Shown in pieces: positions 37,916 through 46,681 of a DNA stretch of 64,000 nucleotides. Below the pieces are notes generated by a model that was not told the DNA's origin, ran no database searches, and saw nothing but the letters and a program-made list of their open reading frames with translations. The position numbers and the translations under genes are program-made. Each line of letters starts with the position of its first letter. The stretch's first letter is position 1. The stretch is from Paenibacillus sp. JZ16 (GTDB taxonomy: Bacteria; Bacillota; Bacilli; Paenibacillales; Paenibacillaceae): contig NZ_CP017659.1 of assembly GCF_015326965.1 (NCBI RefSeq), forward strand, positions 2,170,001 through 2,234,000, read 5' to 3'.

Positions 37916-38842
37916 ATGAAAAAAAGCCGCTTCGGCTTCCTGCGCGAAATCCGCTCGAACGGATCCGCCTACCTGCTCGTTGTACCGGCTGCCATCTATA
38001 CGCTGGTCTTCGGTTATTTCACGCTTCCGTACATGCTCATTGCGTTTCAGAAATTCAACTTTAAGACGGGACTCTTCAATTCCGCCTGGGTCGGCTTTGA
38101 CAATTTCAAGTTCTTCTTCTCTTCGCCTCGGGCTTGGGAGGTCACCTTCAACACCTTGAAGCTCAATTTTCTATTTATCATCGTCGGCACGCTCGCAGCC
38201 ATGGCGCTGGCCATATTGTTCAACGAGCTCCGCAGCCGCTGGTTCTCGAGGGTGACCCAATCCACGATTTTGTTCCCGCATTTCTTGTCCTGGGTTATCG
38301 TGAGTTACATCATCTACAGCTTGCTGTCGACCGACTACGGTATCCTGAACCGGATCCTGGCGTTCTTCCATGTCGACCCCGTCAACTGGTACGCCTCCCC
38401 GCAATACTGGACGTGGATTCTAACGACCGCGGCCGTCTGGAAGGATCTCGGGATGAATCTCGTCATCTATTTGGCGGCCATTACCGGGATTGATGACAGT
38501 TATTACGAAGCCGGGCGGATCGACGGCGCTACCCGGTGGCAGCTCATCCGCCATATCACCATTCCGCTCATGCTGCCGACCATATCCATCCTGACACTGC
38601 TGGCCTTGGGCAAAATCATGTACGGCAGCTTCGACATGATCTATGCCATCGTGAAGGACAACGGGCTGCTGTATCCGACCGTCGACGTCATCGATACGTA
38701 TGTGTTCCGTTCCCTCCGCACCATCGGGAATCCGGCACAAGCCATGGCCGTCGGACTGTATCAATCCGTGGTCGGCTTTATTCTCGTATGGGGCAGCAAC
38801 AAAATCGTGAAGAAGGTGAATCCGGACCATGCCTTGTTCTAA
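37916..38842 (+). CDS. Sugar ABC importer permease, LplB type
   Basis: The 308-residue protein has six helices and the EAA loop YYEAGRIDGATRWQLIRHIT, in the position that docks the ATPase. It is followed 38 bp later by the second permease gene. The binding protein is probably that encoded at 33342-34859, on the other side of the AraC regulator. AAAGGA lies about 12 bases before the ATG. The cargo should be an oligosaccharide linked to the neighbouring glycosidases. Confidence 0.93.
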   Translation: MKKSRFGFLREIRSNGSAYLLVVPAAIYTLVFGYFTLPYMLIAFQKFNFKTGLFNSAWVGFDNFKFFFSSPRAWEVTFNTLKLNFLFIIVGTLAAMALAILFNELRSRWFSRVTQSTILFPHFLSWVIVSYIIYSLLSTDYGILNRILAFFHVDPVNWYASPQYWTWILTTAAVWKDLGMNLVIYLAAITGIDDSYYEAGRIDGATRWQLIRHITIPLMLPTISILTLLALGKIMYGSFDMIYAIVKDNGLLYPTVDVIDTYVFRSLRTIGNPAQAMAVGLYQSVVGFILVWGSNKIVKKVNPDHALF

Positions 38843-38880
38843 AGCAAGCCCGGAATCATTCGGAAGGGAGCGAAACCTAG

Positions 38881-39759
38881 ATGACGTCCAGACCTAAATT
38901 TTTCGACGCCGTGAATGCCGCGCTGATCGGCATCATCTCCATTCTCTGCATCCTGCCGATGCTGCTTGTGCTCATGGTGTCCTTTACCGACGAAGCCAGC
39001 ATTAAACAATTCGGCTACCAGCTGTTTCCGAGCGAGCTTTCGCTGGATGCCTACAAGCTGCTCCTGTTCGGCAGCACGCCGCTGTACCGGAGTTACATGA
39101 TCTCGATCATCGTGACGGTCGTCGGCACGATCCTTGCGGTCACCATCACGTCCATGGCCGGATATACGCTTGCCGCCAAGCATATCCGTTACCGCAACGG
39201 GCTCGGATTGTTCTTTTTCATTACAATGGTGTTTAACACAGGCCTGGTGCCATGGTATCTGATCAACCTGAATCTCGGCATGAACAACACCATCTGGGCC
39301 CTGATCATTCCGTCCCTGGTGTTCAACCCGTTCAACCTGTTTCTTGTGCGCAACTACATGTCCCAAATTCCGCCTTCCCTGACGGAGGCGGCCAAGATCG
39401 ACGGCGCGAGCGACTTCTATATCGCGTTCCGGATCTACTTCCCGCTGTGCATGCCCGTTCTGGCCACGATAACGCTCTTCTACGGCATTGCCTACTGGAA
39501 CAACTGGTTCAACGCTATCATGCTGGTTGACAACGAGAAGTTGTATCCCCTGCAATATCTGCTGTTTAAGCTGAACTCCGAAATCAGCATGATCCAGCAG
39601 ATGCAGAGCAGCGGAGCCATCCTCGGCAGCCAGACGCTCCCTCAGGAATCGGTGAAGATGGCCACCGCCATTCTGACGATCGGGCCGGTGGTGCTGTTCT
39701 ATCCGTTCCTACAGCGGTATTTTATAAAAGGGCTGTTGATTGGCTCCTTGAAGGAGTAA
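38881..39759 (+). CDS. Sugar ABC importer permease, YtcP type
   Basis: The 292-residue six-helix protein has the EAA loop LTEAAKIDGASDFYIAFRIY and the C-terminal FIKGLLIGSLKE typical of YtcP. GGAAGGGAG precedes the ATG. It partners the LplB-type permease encoded just upstream. The unit ends at the terminator at 39814-39845. Confidence 0.93.
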   Translation: MTSRPKFFDAVNAALIGIISILCILPMLLVLMVSFTDEASIKQFGYQLFPSELSLDAYKLLLFGSTPLYRSYMISIIVTVVGTILAVTITSMAGYTLAAKHIRYRNGLGLFFFITMVFNTGLVPWYLINLNLGMNNTIWALIIPSLVFNPFNLFLVRNYMSQIPPSLTEAAKIDGASDFYIAFRIYFPLCMPVLATITLFYGIAYWNNWFNAIMLVDNEKLYPLQYLLFKLNSEISMIQQMQSSGAILGSQTLPQESVKMATAILTIGPVVLFYPFLQRYFIKGLLIGSLKE

Positions 39760-39813
39760 AGGTAGGCATCGATAAACGCTGCCCTTCACTCCCTGTCTTA
39801 ATTTGAAACCCAA

Positions 39814-39845
39814 GAGGCTAACCACTACGGCGGTTAGCCTCTTTA
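39814..39845 (+). terminator. Terminator of the permease operon
   Basis: GAGGCTAACC (39814-39823) pairs perfectly with GGTTAGCCTC (39832-39841) around an eight-base loop and is followed by TTTAT. Confidence 0.85.
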
Positions 39846-40104
39846 TGTTGGGGGGTGATATCAGGATGTTTTTTTGAGTCATGCTCCTGTCTAGACGGAT
39901 TTCTTCCTGTGGAACAATGGACGATGCCGACCTAGGTATTGATGTGGCTGTGATATAAAACCAGGTTAACACCACATCTTCAGCTCATCACTGATGTTAA
40001 ATGCCAATAATAGGAGTTGCTCCCAAACTCCCGCATTAAACAGCTAGATAATCATGGATTATAGGCACCTTGGTGTATACGAGAGATTTATTAGCGTGTG
40101 ATGC

Positions 40105-40131
40105 GAACCGTTCGATTTAGATAATCGTCTA
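40105..40131 (+). promoter_or_regulatory. ECF-type promoter of the sigma/anti-sigma operon
   Basis: GAACC (40105-40109) and CGTCTA (40126-40131) are separated by 16 bp, the classic ECF -35/-10 arrangement. It ends 44 bp before the sigma factor start, as expected for an autoregulated ECF operon. Confidence 0.65.
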
Positions 40132-40174
40132 TAAAATATAGAAGAAGAAGTTAACAACAAGGAAGTGACAAAAG

Positions 40175-40708
40175 TTGGACGACAGGCAACTGTTTGAAAA
40201 GTATAAGGAGACGGTATATCTGTTTTGCCGCTATATGGTGCAGAGCCGGGCGGATGCCGAGGATCTCTGCCAAGATGTTTTTTTCAAAGCAATGGTTGCT
40301 GACCGAGCGAAGGTGCAGAACATGAAAGCATGGCTACTTCGAATTGCAGCTAACGAGTGCAATACTTTTCTGAAAAGAAGACAAAACGGTTGGAGCAAGG
40401 AGCTTCGTTCCTATATGCTGGGCATGCCGCTGCGTTCCCCGTCAGTCGAGGAAACCTGTGAGCATAGGGAAATGGTGCAAACCGTGCATCTTCAGCTGGA
40501 TAAACTCCCCAAGAAAATCAAGCTCGTAATTGTGCTGCATTATTCCGCAGAGCTGTCGTTGCCCGAAACAGCCGAGGTGCTCAATGTGCCTCTGGGTACG
40601 GTGAAATCCCGGATGAATCGAGGTCTGAAGAAAATGAGAAAATTGCTGAAAGAAGATCCATCGGGTAGTTGGAAAGGAGGAAACACTCATGCCGGAGCAC
40701 AGGAATGA
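40175..40708 (+). CDS. ECF sigma factor
   Basis: The 177-residue protein has region 2 (about 10-75, with RYMVQSRADAEDLCQDVFFK) and region 4 (about 115-165, with LPETAEVLNVPLGTVKSRMN as the helix-turn-helix), but no region 3, which defines ECF sigma factors. It starts with TTG at 40175 after AAGGAAG. It overlaps the next gene by 20 bp, so the two are translated together and the next gene probably encodes its anti-sigma factor. The promoter at 40105-40131 suggests it drives its own expression. Confidence 0.92.
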   Translation: MDDRQLFEKYKETVYLFCRYMVQSRADAEDLCQDVFFKAMVADRAKVQNMKAWLLRIAANECNTFLKRRQNGWSKELRSYMLGMPLRSPSVEETCEHREMVQTVHLQLDKLPKKIKLVIVLHYSAELSLPETAEVLNVPLGTVKSRMNRGLKKMRKLLKEDPSGSWKGGNTHAGAQE

Positions 40709-41729
40709 ATTTGTGAAGAAACTGTCTGGCTACCCGGAGCAAAAACCGGATTTCGAAGCCATGTTTCATACTTTGGAGGAGCGTAAAAGGAAGTGGAGAA
40801 GAGAAACGGGAGGTCAAGCCGTTCATGTGGAGATGCCAACCTCCAAAACTCGTTTCAAGTCGGCCGTGCTGCTGGCAAGTGTGCTGGGCATCACTGTACT
40901 TGGCGTAACAGCCCAGCAGACAGGTATGTTAAGCACGTTGCAGAAGAACCTTTTTCAAAATACAACCGCAGGTCAGACGTTGAATGTGCACACAGAACAG
41001 AGTGATGTCAAAATAACGCTGGATCGTGTCCTTAGCAGCCCTTCAACGCTGAATGACAACCTGACAGATTTGGAGTTCCGCCTTTCTTTGGAGGTTCCTG
41101 AAAGATCCGGCTACGATTATGCATTCTTTGATACCGGTACCCTTACCAATCTGGATACAGGAGAGAAAGAAGAGTACATTGCCAACCAGATCAAATTTAC
41201 TCAGCGTGAGGGTAGGCTCGCCTCCTATTTCGTATCCCAGGGCAAAGAGCAAGCTGGCATCTCAGGGCATTATGAGCTCGTGCTTCAGGACCTGTATATG
41301 CGGAAAACCGTCAAAATGTCCCTAAAAGGAAAGATAGATGGAATGAACGGAACGATCTTTGATCTGACGGGAGATCGTTTTTCTTCTTTAACAATTAACT
41401 CCTCGGCACGTGTAGGCAATGATTGGGTCGTACGTTATTCCATTCCTAAGAATATGGAGCCAGAGAATGAATTCCTCAATGAATGGAGAAATTCGACCGA
41501 GCAGGAAAACTATCAGATGGTGCTAGTGACAGGGAATAAAACAATTGAGCCCACGAGCAGAGGAGCCGCGCCGGGGCAGCGTTCAGATGCCTTTAATATA
41601 TCAGACCTCAGCGACAAGGAAATTGCGGAAGCAAAGCTGTATTTCACTTTTCCGGAAACAGTAAGGATGGTTAAAGGTGACTGGAAGCTGACGTTTACTG
41701 TCGATAAAGATCAGACCCCTTCGCAATAG
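40689..41729 (+). CDS. Probable anti-sigma factor, DUF4179-like
   Basis: The 346-residue protein has a short cytosolic N-terminal part (about 1-55), one membrane helix (about 57-76, FKSAVLLASVLGITVLGVTA) and a large extracytoplasmic domain. This is the usual layout of a membrane anti-sigma factor; the outer part resembles DUF4179 proteins that follow ECF genes in Bacillota. No ZAS-type zinc motif (HxxxCxxC) is visible. It overlaps the sigma gene by 20 bp. It should hold the sigma factor at the membrane until an envelope signal arrives; that is inferred from context. Confidence 0.8.
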   Translation: MPEHRNEFVKKLSGYPEQKPDFEAMFHTLEERKRKWRRETGGQAVHVEMPTSKTRFKSAVLLASVLGITVLGVTAQQTGMLSTLQKNLFQNTTAGQTLNVHTEQSDVKITLDRVLSSPSTLNDNLTDLEFRLSLEVPERSGYDYAFFDTGTLTNLDTGEKEEYIANQIKFTQREGRLASYFVSQGKEQAGISGHYELVLQDLYMRKTVKMSLKGKIDGMNGTIFDLTGDRFSSLTINSSARVGNDWVVRYSIPKNMEPENEFLNEWRNSTEQENYQMVLVTGNKTIEPTSRGAAPGQRSDAFNISDLSDKEIAEAKLYFTFPETVRMVKGDWKLTFTVDKDQTPSQ

Positions 41730-41856
41730 AGAACGTTTTCACTTCAGGTCGATCCTTCCACCGTGAAGGGGGTGATGTTGAATTTAGCCCTTTCAGGACT
41801 ACGTGATGAGCCGGTTACGCTTGAGCTTGATAAAGCCCGAGTGGCCTTATAGTACA

Positions 41857-41886
41857 AAAGACGTTCCTCATGCGAGGAGCGTCTTT
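41857..41886 (+). terminator. Terminator of the sigma/anti-sigma operon
   Basis: Arms AAAGACGTTCCTC and GAGGAGCGTCTTT (with an internal TT/AG mismatch) around ATGC are followed by TGCTGTTTT. It may work in both directions. Confidence 0.7.
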
Positions 41887-42134
41887 GCTGTTTTCATATG
41901 CCTCAATATTATAATAATGGACATAGCGGACAAACCCGGGAGCCCGCACTGTTTATTGCGCATATATGTGCTGATGCCCAACGTCATATGAAAGTCAGAC
42001 GTAATAGTTTTCAATTCAGTAGTACTTCCTTTTGCGGCAGACAAAGCCTTTTGCCCTAATCGCCGGACCGGGATGTTCCACAACAGTAAAAAACAAACAA
42101 TCATTTCTTGATCCTTGATTTGTAAAAAATCATA

Positions 42135-42171
42135 GAACAAGGAGCCCCACATAAGCAGGAGCTCCTTGTTC
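42135..42171 (-). terminator. Terminator of the secreted-protein gene
   Basis: GAACAAGGAGC/GCTCCTTGTTC arms, 11 perfect pairs around a 15-base loop. On the minus strand TATGATTTTTT follows. Confidence 0.75.
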
Positions 42172-42211
42172 AAATTTTGAATTGCATCCTTTTTCAGATG
42201 CCAAGCTCATT

Positions 42212-43261
42212 TCATAACTCAATCGTAAAGCCGGAGAAGACACCTTTAGAGTTAAAGTAACCTGTTATAGTCGGAGATCCTTTTTTTATAAAGATGATGG
42301 AATCGTGAAAAGCTGATGGGTCCCCGCTATCTTTCTCACGCGCGGCACTATACCCCGATAAATCCAAATTCATAATCTCCTTAGCTTGTTTTACGGCCGC
42401 TTTCTTTAACTCATCCAGACTATATGAATTTACTTTCTCGCGAATGGCCTGCGTTTCTTCGCCAGGGTTTTCATTGCTTACATTTCCAAGCTCATTGATC
42501 AAGGACAAATATCCCAAGTCGATGCTGAGCAGCCGATTCGTCGTTTCTTCAATCTCTAGCTCAATCTTGCCTTTGTTGGTAGCGTATTCCAAATCGTATA
42601 TCTTCTTCTTGTTCGGCTTGAGACTGAAGTGTATTCTCGGACTGCCCTTAGCCTTGGCTCCGACGCGGGAAAGCGCCTGGTTTGCCGCCTTTTGAGTTGC
42701 AGCAGGCAGCGATTTCAACGATCCGCCACCGCTTACGACTTTTCCGTTCACAAGGGTAATACGCTCATTATTGCAGAACGCGGTGATATCAGTAGATCCA
42801 GCTCCCTCTTGCAAATAATTAACATCCAGCTTCGTAAATCCGGGGGCCGTTTTTTTATAGAGTTGTTTCCAGGCGGTATTCAACTTAGATTTTATCGTAC
42901 CGTTCATTTGTACATATTTTAGATCAAGGTTGACTCTAACCACTTTTCCATCAGGCTTCACATATACTGAACCGGCTAATTTGCCGTTTTTCTGCCAAGA
43001 GAGGCTGACAACCTCTCCGTTATAATCAGTAGTTTCCGCCTTGTTAAATGAAACCGATTCATTGACATACTCTTTAAGCTTCGTTTGCGCGGCCATGACC
43101 AGCTTCTGGTCCACATTGTTTATATTGATCGTTTGCTTCGCTTGTCCGGTTTGAGGCCCCGACGCTGCCTGTACCATCTCTGCTGTCTCCATGGCTCCCG
43201 ACCCGGCAATGATAGCGGCCAGCGCAGCGGTGCTTAAAACTTTATAAAAGTTGTGTTTCAT
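42212..43261 (-). CDS. Secreted protein with repeated alpha/beta modules (PepSY/YcdB-like)
   Basis: The 349-residue protein has a Sec signal peptide (helix about 8-22, cleavage after an AxA near residues 30-34, QAASG). Two or three alpha/beta modules follow, each with a QKLVMAAQTKLKE- or ATQKAANQALSRVG-type helix and several strands, a layout like the PepSY/YcdB group. It is related over its first half to the shorter protein encoded at 43476-44051. No catalytic motif is seen. PepSY-type proteins often inhibit or fold proteases or bind the envelope. The family name is tentative. Confidence 0.6.
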   Translation of the reverse strand: MKHNFYKVLSTAALAAIIAGSGAMETAEMVQAASGPQTGQAKQTININNVDQKLVMAAQTKLKEYVNESVSFNKAETTDYNGEVVSLSWQKNGKLAGSVYVKPDGKVVRVNLDLKYVQMNGTIKSKLNTAWKQLYKKTAPGFTKLDVNYLQEGAGSTDITAFCNNERITLVNGKVVSGGGSLKSLPAATQKAANQALSRVGAKAKGSPRIHFSLKPNKKKIYDLEYATNKGKIELEIEETTNRLLSIDLGYLSLINELGNVSNENPGEETQAIREKVNSYSLDELKKAAVKQAKEIMNLDLSGYSAAREKDSGDPSAFHDSIIFIKKGSPTITGYFNSKGVFSGFTIEL

Positions 43262-43364
43262 TTTGTCTTACATCCTTCCAATCATGTATTCGTCTGTTTC
43301 AGATCGGTCGGCCCCAGTCAAAATCGATTGAGGCCGTTACAGATTTATCCGTCAGTATATTCGG

Positions 43365-43475
43365 TCATTGCTTAATATGTTTGTTTCCGAAGGTTACATC
43401 AAGATTTCCCGTAGTTGTCGCTCCGACGCTGGTCAGAACCTCGACTGCCGCTTTTTGTTTTGCGGCCGGCACCTC
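43365..43475 (-). pseudogene. Stranded C-terminal piece of the second secreted paralogue
   Basis: Directly after the TAA at 43478-43476, the same frame continues for 36 codons to the TGA at 43365. It encodes EVPAAKQKAAVEVLTSVGAT and further residues, which align with the SLPAATQKAANQALSRVGAK region of the longer paralogue. The frame is therefore broken only by one stop codon here, and the homology then ends early. Confidence 0.6.
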
Positions 43476-44051
43476 TTACTTCTTCAGTTTTCCGTTCATA
43501 AGATCAATAGACTCGTTTTTACTATTGGTAGCCGTTATGTTGGAATAATTCAATCCAGTGTAATAATAATCTGAATTGGTATAATGAACGTTTACACGCT
43601 CAATATCGCTTGAATCTGTGTTAAAGGCCTGCTTCCAGGCGGAGTCCAGATTTGCCTTGGTGGTCTCGTTAAGCTCTTTATAAGAGGTGCTAAGATAGAG
43701 ATTTACCACTGAACCGTCGCGCTTTACCGTTACATTTTCGTTAACGGATGCCTCAGATTCCATTTTTATCTCGCTGATGACGAAACAGACAACTTCCTCA
43801 TCGCCGAGTTTCGTGGTCTCCGCCTTAGTGAATGTAACGGGTCCCTTGACAAACTCTTTGAGCTTCGCTTGGGCGGCATCGATCAGCTTCTGATCCACAT
43901 GGTTCAAACCGTCTGTTTGCCCGGTTTGCCCAGCCTGCTCGACCGTGACATCCTTTGCTGCCTGAGCAGTCTGAACCGCTCCAACGGCTCCCACACCGGC
44001 AATAACTGCGGCCAAGGCAGCCGTGCTTATAACCTTGTTAATTTTGTTCAT
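43476..44051 (-). CDS. Secreted paralogue, shortened by an in-frame stop
   Basis: The 191-residue protein starts with a signal peptide very like that of the neighbour (ISTAALAAVIAGVGAVGAVQ, cleavage near AQAA). It shares the HVDQKLIDAAQAKLKEFVKG module and an NSKNESIDLMNGKL strand that matches NNERITLVNGKV. It ends at a TAA where the related protein continues; the same frame still encodes related sequence beyond it (43365-43475). It may still be functional as a one-module protein. It lies upstream of the paralogue on the same strand, consistent with tandem duplication. Confidence 0.6.
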   Translation of the reverse strand: MNKINKVISTAALAAVIAGVGAVGAVQTAQAAKDVTVEQAGQTGQTDGLNHVDQKLIDAAQAKLKEFVKGPVTFTKAETTKLGDEEVVCFVISEIKMESEASVNENVTVKRDGSVVNLYLSTSYKELNETTKANLDSAWKQAFNTDSSDIERVNVHYTNSDYYYTGLNYSNITATNSKNESIDLMNGKLKK

Positions 44052-44292
44052 AGTTATCTTCCTCCAAAAAAATGTATTAGTGTCTAATCCCGAAATATAG
44101 GCGACACAGTAATATTGACTAATAACAAGGGGAGAGGGTTCCCTTAGCGGCAGCGAAGATACAACCGATCAAACGGTGTCGAGGAAGCATTCGATTCATT
44201 ATAATGATATAATGTTTCAGATAACCCTATCGTTTTTGATCAAGTCGGATGTACGCATGACATGAAAAGAATGCAATGGAGGATGCACCCAA

Positions 44293-46623
44293 ATGACCAT
44301 TCACAAGCTCAAATCATTCATCGTATCCACCTTCACTTTCCGAATAAATTGGAATCACTTTAAGTCGAAGCTGCTCCTAAGATACGTTCTGTCTTATATT
44401 CTGATCTTCCTGATTCCCCTGACGGGAGTAACGATATTTGTTTATGATAGCGCTGTCAGCGGGCTTCGTACCGAGATTGAACAATCCAACATCAATCAAT
44501 TGAACCAGGTGAAAATGACCATCGACTCCCGTATCGCGGAGCTTCGGGAGCTTTCCGGCCGAATCGCTTACGACAGACGCTTAACCCCTTATATGGTCCG
44601 TGATGATTATTACAGAGTGGAAGCCATACAAGCTTTGGCCAACTATAAGGCAAACAGCAGCATCATTGAAGACATCTTCATATACTATCATAACGACCCG
44701 GTTATCTATTCTTACCGCGGCCTAACGAATGTTAACGTTACGTTCGATTCCTTTTATCGTTATGAGAACTGGAGTCTGAAGGATATCATCGTTGCTCTGA
44801 ACGAAACGAATCAGATGGTAATACGGCCTGCCGAAAATGTTACGATCAACGGCTCCAGGCAGGAGGCAATGCTGACCGTAATCGTACCTATTAAGCCCAA
44901 TGCCCCGTATCCGTACGGAAGCGTCGTATATATGGTGAAAGAGTCCAATCTTACCGGGGTCATGGATTCCATTCTTAGCGATTTCACTGGGAGCAGCTAC
45001 ATTTTCAATCAACATGACGAAGTGCTTACAGCGAGCAATCATGGCGTAACCCTGTCTCAAGAGAACCTCGGGTCATTGGCTGCGCTTGATGCCGGCATAC
45101 ACAATCTTTCCCTGAATAATGACAAGTACTCCGTCGTATCCGTCAAATCCGGGGAGAATGGCTGGAACTACATGACCATCATGCCAAGCTACCAGTTCTT
45201 CAGCCGGGTCGCTCATGTACAGACGCTCATTCTGCTGGTGTTTGGCATCGCCGTAATTACCGGAGTGCTCGCCGCTTTTGTACTGGCTAGACGCCAATAT
45301 CACCCGATTAAGGACTTGATGGAATTCGCCAAGCTCAGAGTCAACGATACCCCAGAGCCCAAAACGCGCAGTGAATGGGATTGGATTCGTCAGACCCTTC
45401 ACGATTACAGTGCCCGAATCGATATGCAGGAGCCCTTCGTGCGCAATCAATGCATGCTGCTTCTACTAAAACACGGCAAGCCGGATGATCCCGAAATCGA
45501 GCGAATGATCGCCGGGGCGGGACTGGAGCTTCCTCAAGATCAAGTCATGTATTTCTGTGTAATTCTGTCCTGGGAAGAAACCGATGAGACCGAGGATGTC
45601 CAAAATGATCGTCAACAGATGCAAGCTTTGCTCAGCCATGTTGAACTAACAGAGCTTCATGCGAATATCCACGGCGTCGAATTCTCAGCCGATAATCAGT
45701 TCGCGCTGATCGTATCGCTTCCTGACCCAGGTCAAGATTCGCTGAAGATCCGGATGGAGCAGATCATTCGTGCGCTTCAGGGATTGATCGCCGAGAACAC
45801 TCGGCTCGATCCGAGCATGGGCATAGGTACGCCTTACCGGGATTTGGGGCAGCTGAACCAATCCTTCATCGAAGCCGCAACCGCTCTTGAGCATCGAATG
45901 GTTGGCAGCAGCCGGATCACCTATTTCGCCCAGCTGGCAGAGCAGAATCATCCTGTTGCCAAAGGCGTGTGGCTTCCAAGAAAGTCGCTGCTCAAGCTGG
46001 AGCAAAGCTTAAAGCAAGGCAACGAGTCGGTGGCCGTGCAGATGATCGCCGAGATGATGGAGACCATTCGGGGCGAACCGCTGCAGATTCACCTGCTGCG
46101 CTGCATTTGCTTCGATCTGCTGAACGCGCTGCTTCGGTCCGCCTCCGAGGTCGGAATGAACGAAGCATTCAGCAGCATCTCGGACTATACGTCGTTTGAG
46201 ACGCTGGAGGAATTTGAGGACAAGCTGTTGTCGCTGACGACCGAGATTTGCGAGAAGGTTGAGCGTAACCATGAGCAAGCAGCGCCTAAACTGATCGATG
46301 ATATCGTACATTATGTAAATCAGCAGTTTGCCGACTACACGCTCAGCCTGGAGCATGTGGCCCTTAAATTTTCCGTCTCTACCTCTTACTTAAGCCGCAG
46401 CTTTAAAGAAAAGACCGGGATCAGCTTCTCGCAGTATATTTGGAAGAGGCGTATGGAAGAAGTCATTCGGCTGCTTGTGACGACAAGCGCTCCTCTGAAG
46501 GAAATCATCGAACAGGTGGGCTATCTGGATGCACCCAATTTCATCCGCAAATTCAAGAAAGAAACCGGACTGACACCCGGTCAGTACCGCAAACAACATT
46601 GCTCGAGCAGTCTGGATATATAA
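44293..46623 (+). CDS. Membrane-bound AraC-family regulator with extracytoplasmic sensor
   Basis: The 776-residue protein has helix 1 (about 28-50), a Cache-like outer domain (about 50-300), helix 2 (about 306-330), a divergent cytosolic middle with KDLMEFAKLR, and a C-terminal AraC domain: LEHVALKFSVSTSYLSRSFK and IIEQVGYLDAPNFIRKFKK. GGAGGATG precedes the ATG at 44293. It points towards the GH130 operon and shares its design with the regulator at 35170-37455. It probably controls the mannoside-type importer operon beyond 46.6 kb. Confidence 0.92.
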   Translation: MTIHKLKSFIVSTFTFRINWNHFKSKLLLRYVLSYILIFLIPLTGVTIFVYDSAVSGLRTEIEQSNINQLNQVKMTIDSRIAELRELSGRIAYDRRLTPYMVRDDYYRVEAIQALANYKANSSIIEDIFIYYHNDPVIYSYRGLTNVNVTFDSFYRYENWSLKDIIVALNETNQMVIRPAENVTINGSRQEAMLTVIVPIKPNAPYPYGSVVYMVKESNLTGVMDSILSDFTGSSYIFNQHDEVLTASNHGVTLSQENLGSLAALDAGIHNLSLNNDKYSVVSVKSGENGWNYMTIMPSYQFFSRVAHVQTLILLVFGIAVITGVLAAFVLARRQYHPIKDLMEFAKLRVNDTPEPKTRSEWDWIRQTLHDYSARIDMQEPFVRNQCMLLLLKHGKPDDPEIERMIAGAGLELPQDQVMYFCVILSWEETDETEDVQNDRQQMQALLSHVELTELHANIHGVEFSADNQFALIVSLPDPGQDSLKIRMEQIIRALQGLIAENTRLDPSMGIGTPYRDLGQLNQSFIEAATALEHRMVGSSRITYFAQLAEQNHPVAKGVWLPRKSLLKLEQSLKQGNESVAVQMIAEMMETIRGEPLQIHLLRCICFDLLNALLRSASEVGMNEAFSSISDYTSFETLEEFEDKLLSLTTEICEKVERNHEQAAPKLIDDIVHYVNQQFADYTLSLEHVALKFSVSTSYLSRSFKEKTGISFSQYIWKRRMEEVIRLLVTTSAPLKEIIEQVGYLDAPNFIRKFKKETGLTPGQYRKQHCSSSLDI

Positions 46624-46664
46624 AAAAGAGGGCCCTTTTACGAGACATTGTCTCGAAAGGGCCC
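46622..46664 (-). terminator. Terminator of the mannoside-type operon
   Basis: GGGCCCTTT plus CGAGAC (46630-46646) pair with GTCTCG plus AAAGGGCCC (46650-46664), with a small bulge. Six T follow on the minus strand (46627-46622). It sits directly after the stop of the AraC gene. Confidence 0.92.
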
Positions 46665-46681
46665 GGATGCTTCTATTTCAC

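Larger units (their letters stand above)
39760..40174. other. 415-bp spacer before the sigma factor gene
   Basis: It holds the permease-operon terminator (39814-39845) and the ECF-type promoter (40105-40131). I see no gene in it. Confidence 0.6.
41730..42211. other. 482-bp spacer between convergent units
   Basis: It holds two hairpins, 41857-41886 and 42135-42171, that can stop transcription from either side. A 101-codon minus-strand frame crosses both hairpins and is not considered a gene. Confidence 0.6.

Noticed and set aside
41868..42173. 101-codon minus-strand frame
   Set aside because: It runs across two hairpins (41857-41886 and 42135-42171) that look like terminators and shows no domain or convincing ribosome-binding site.
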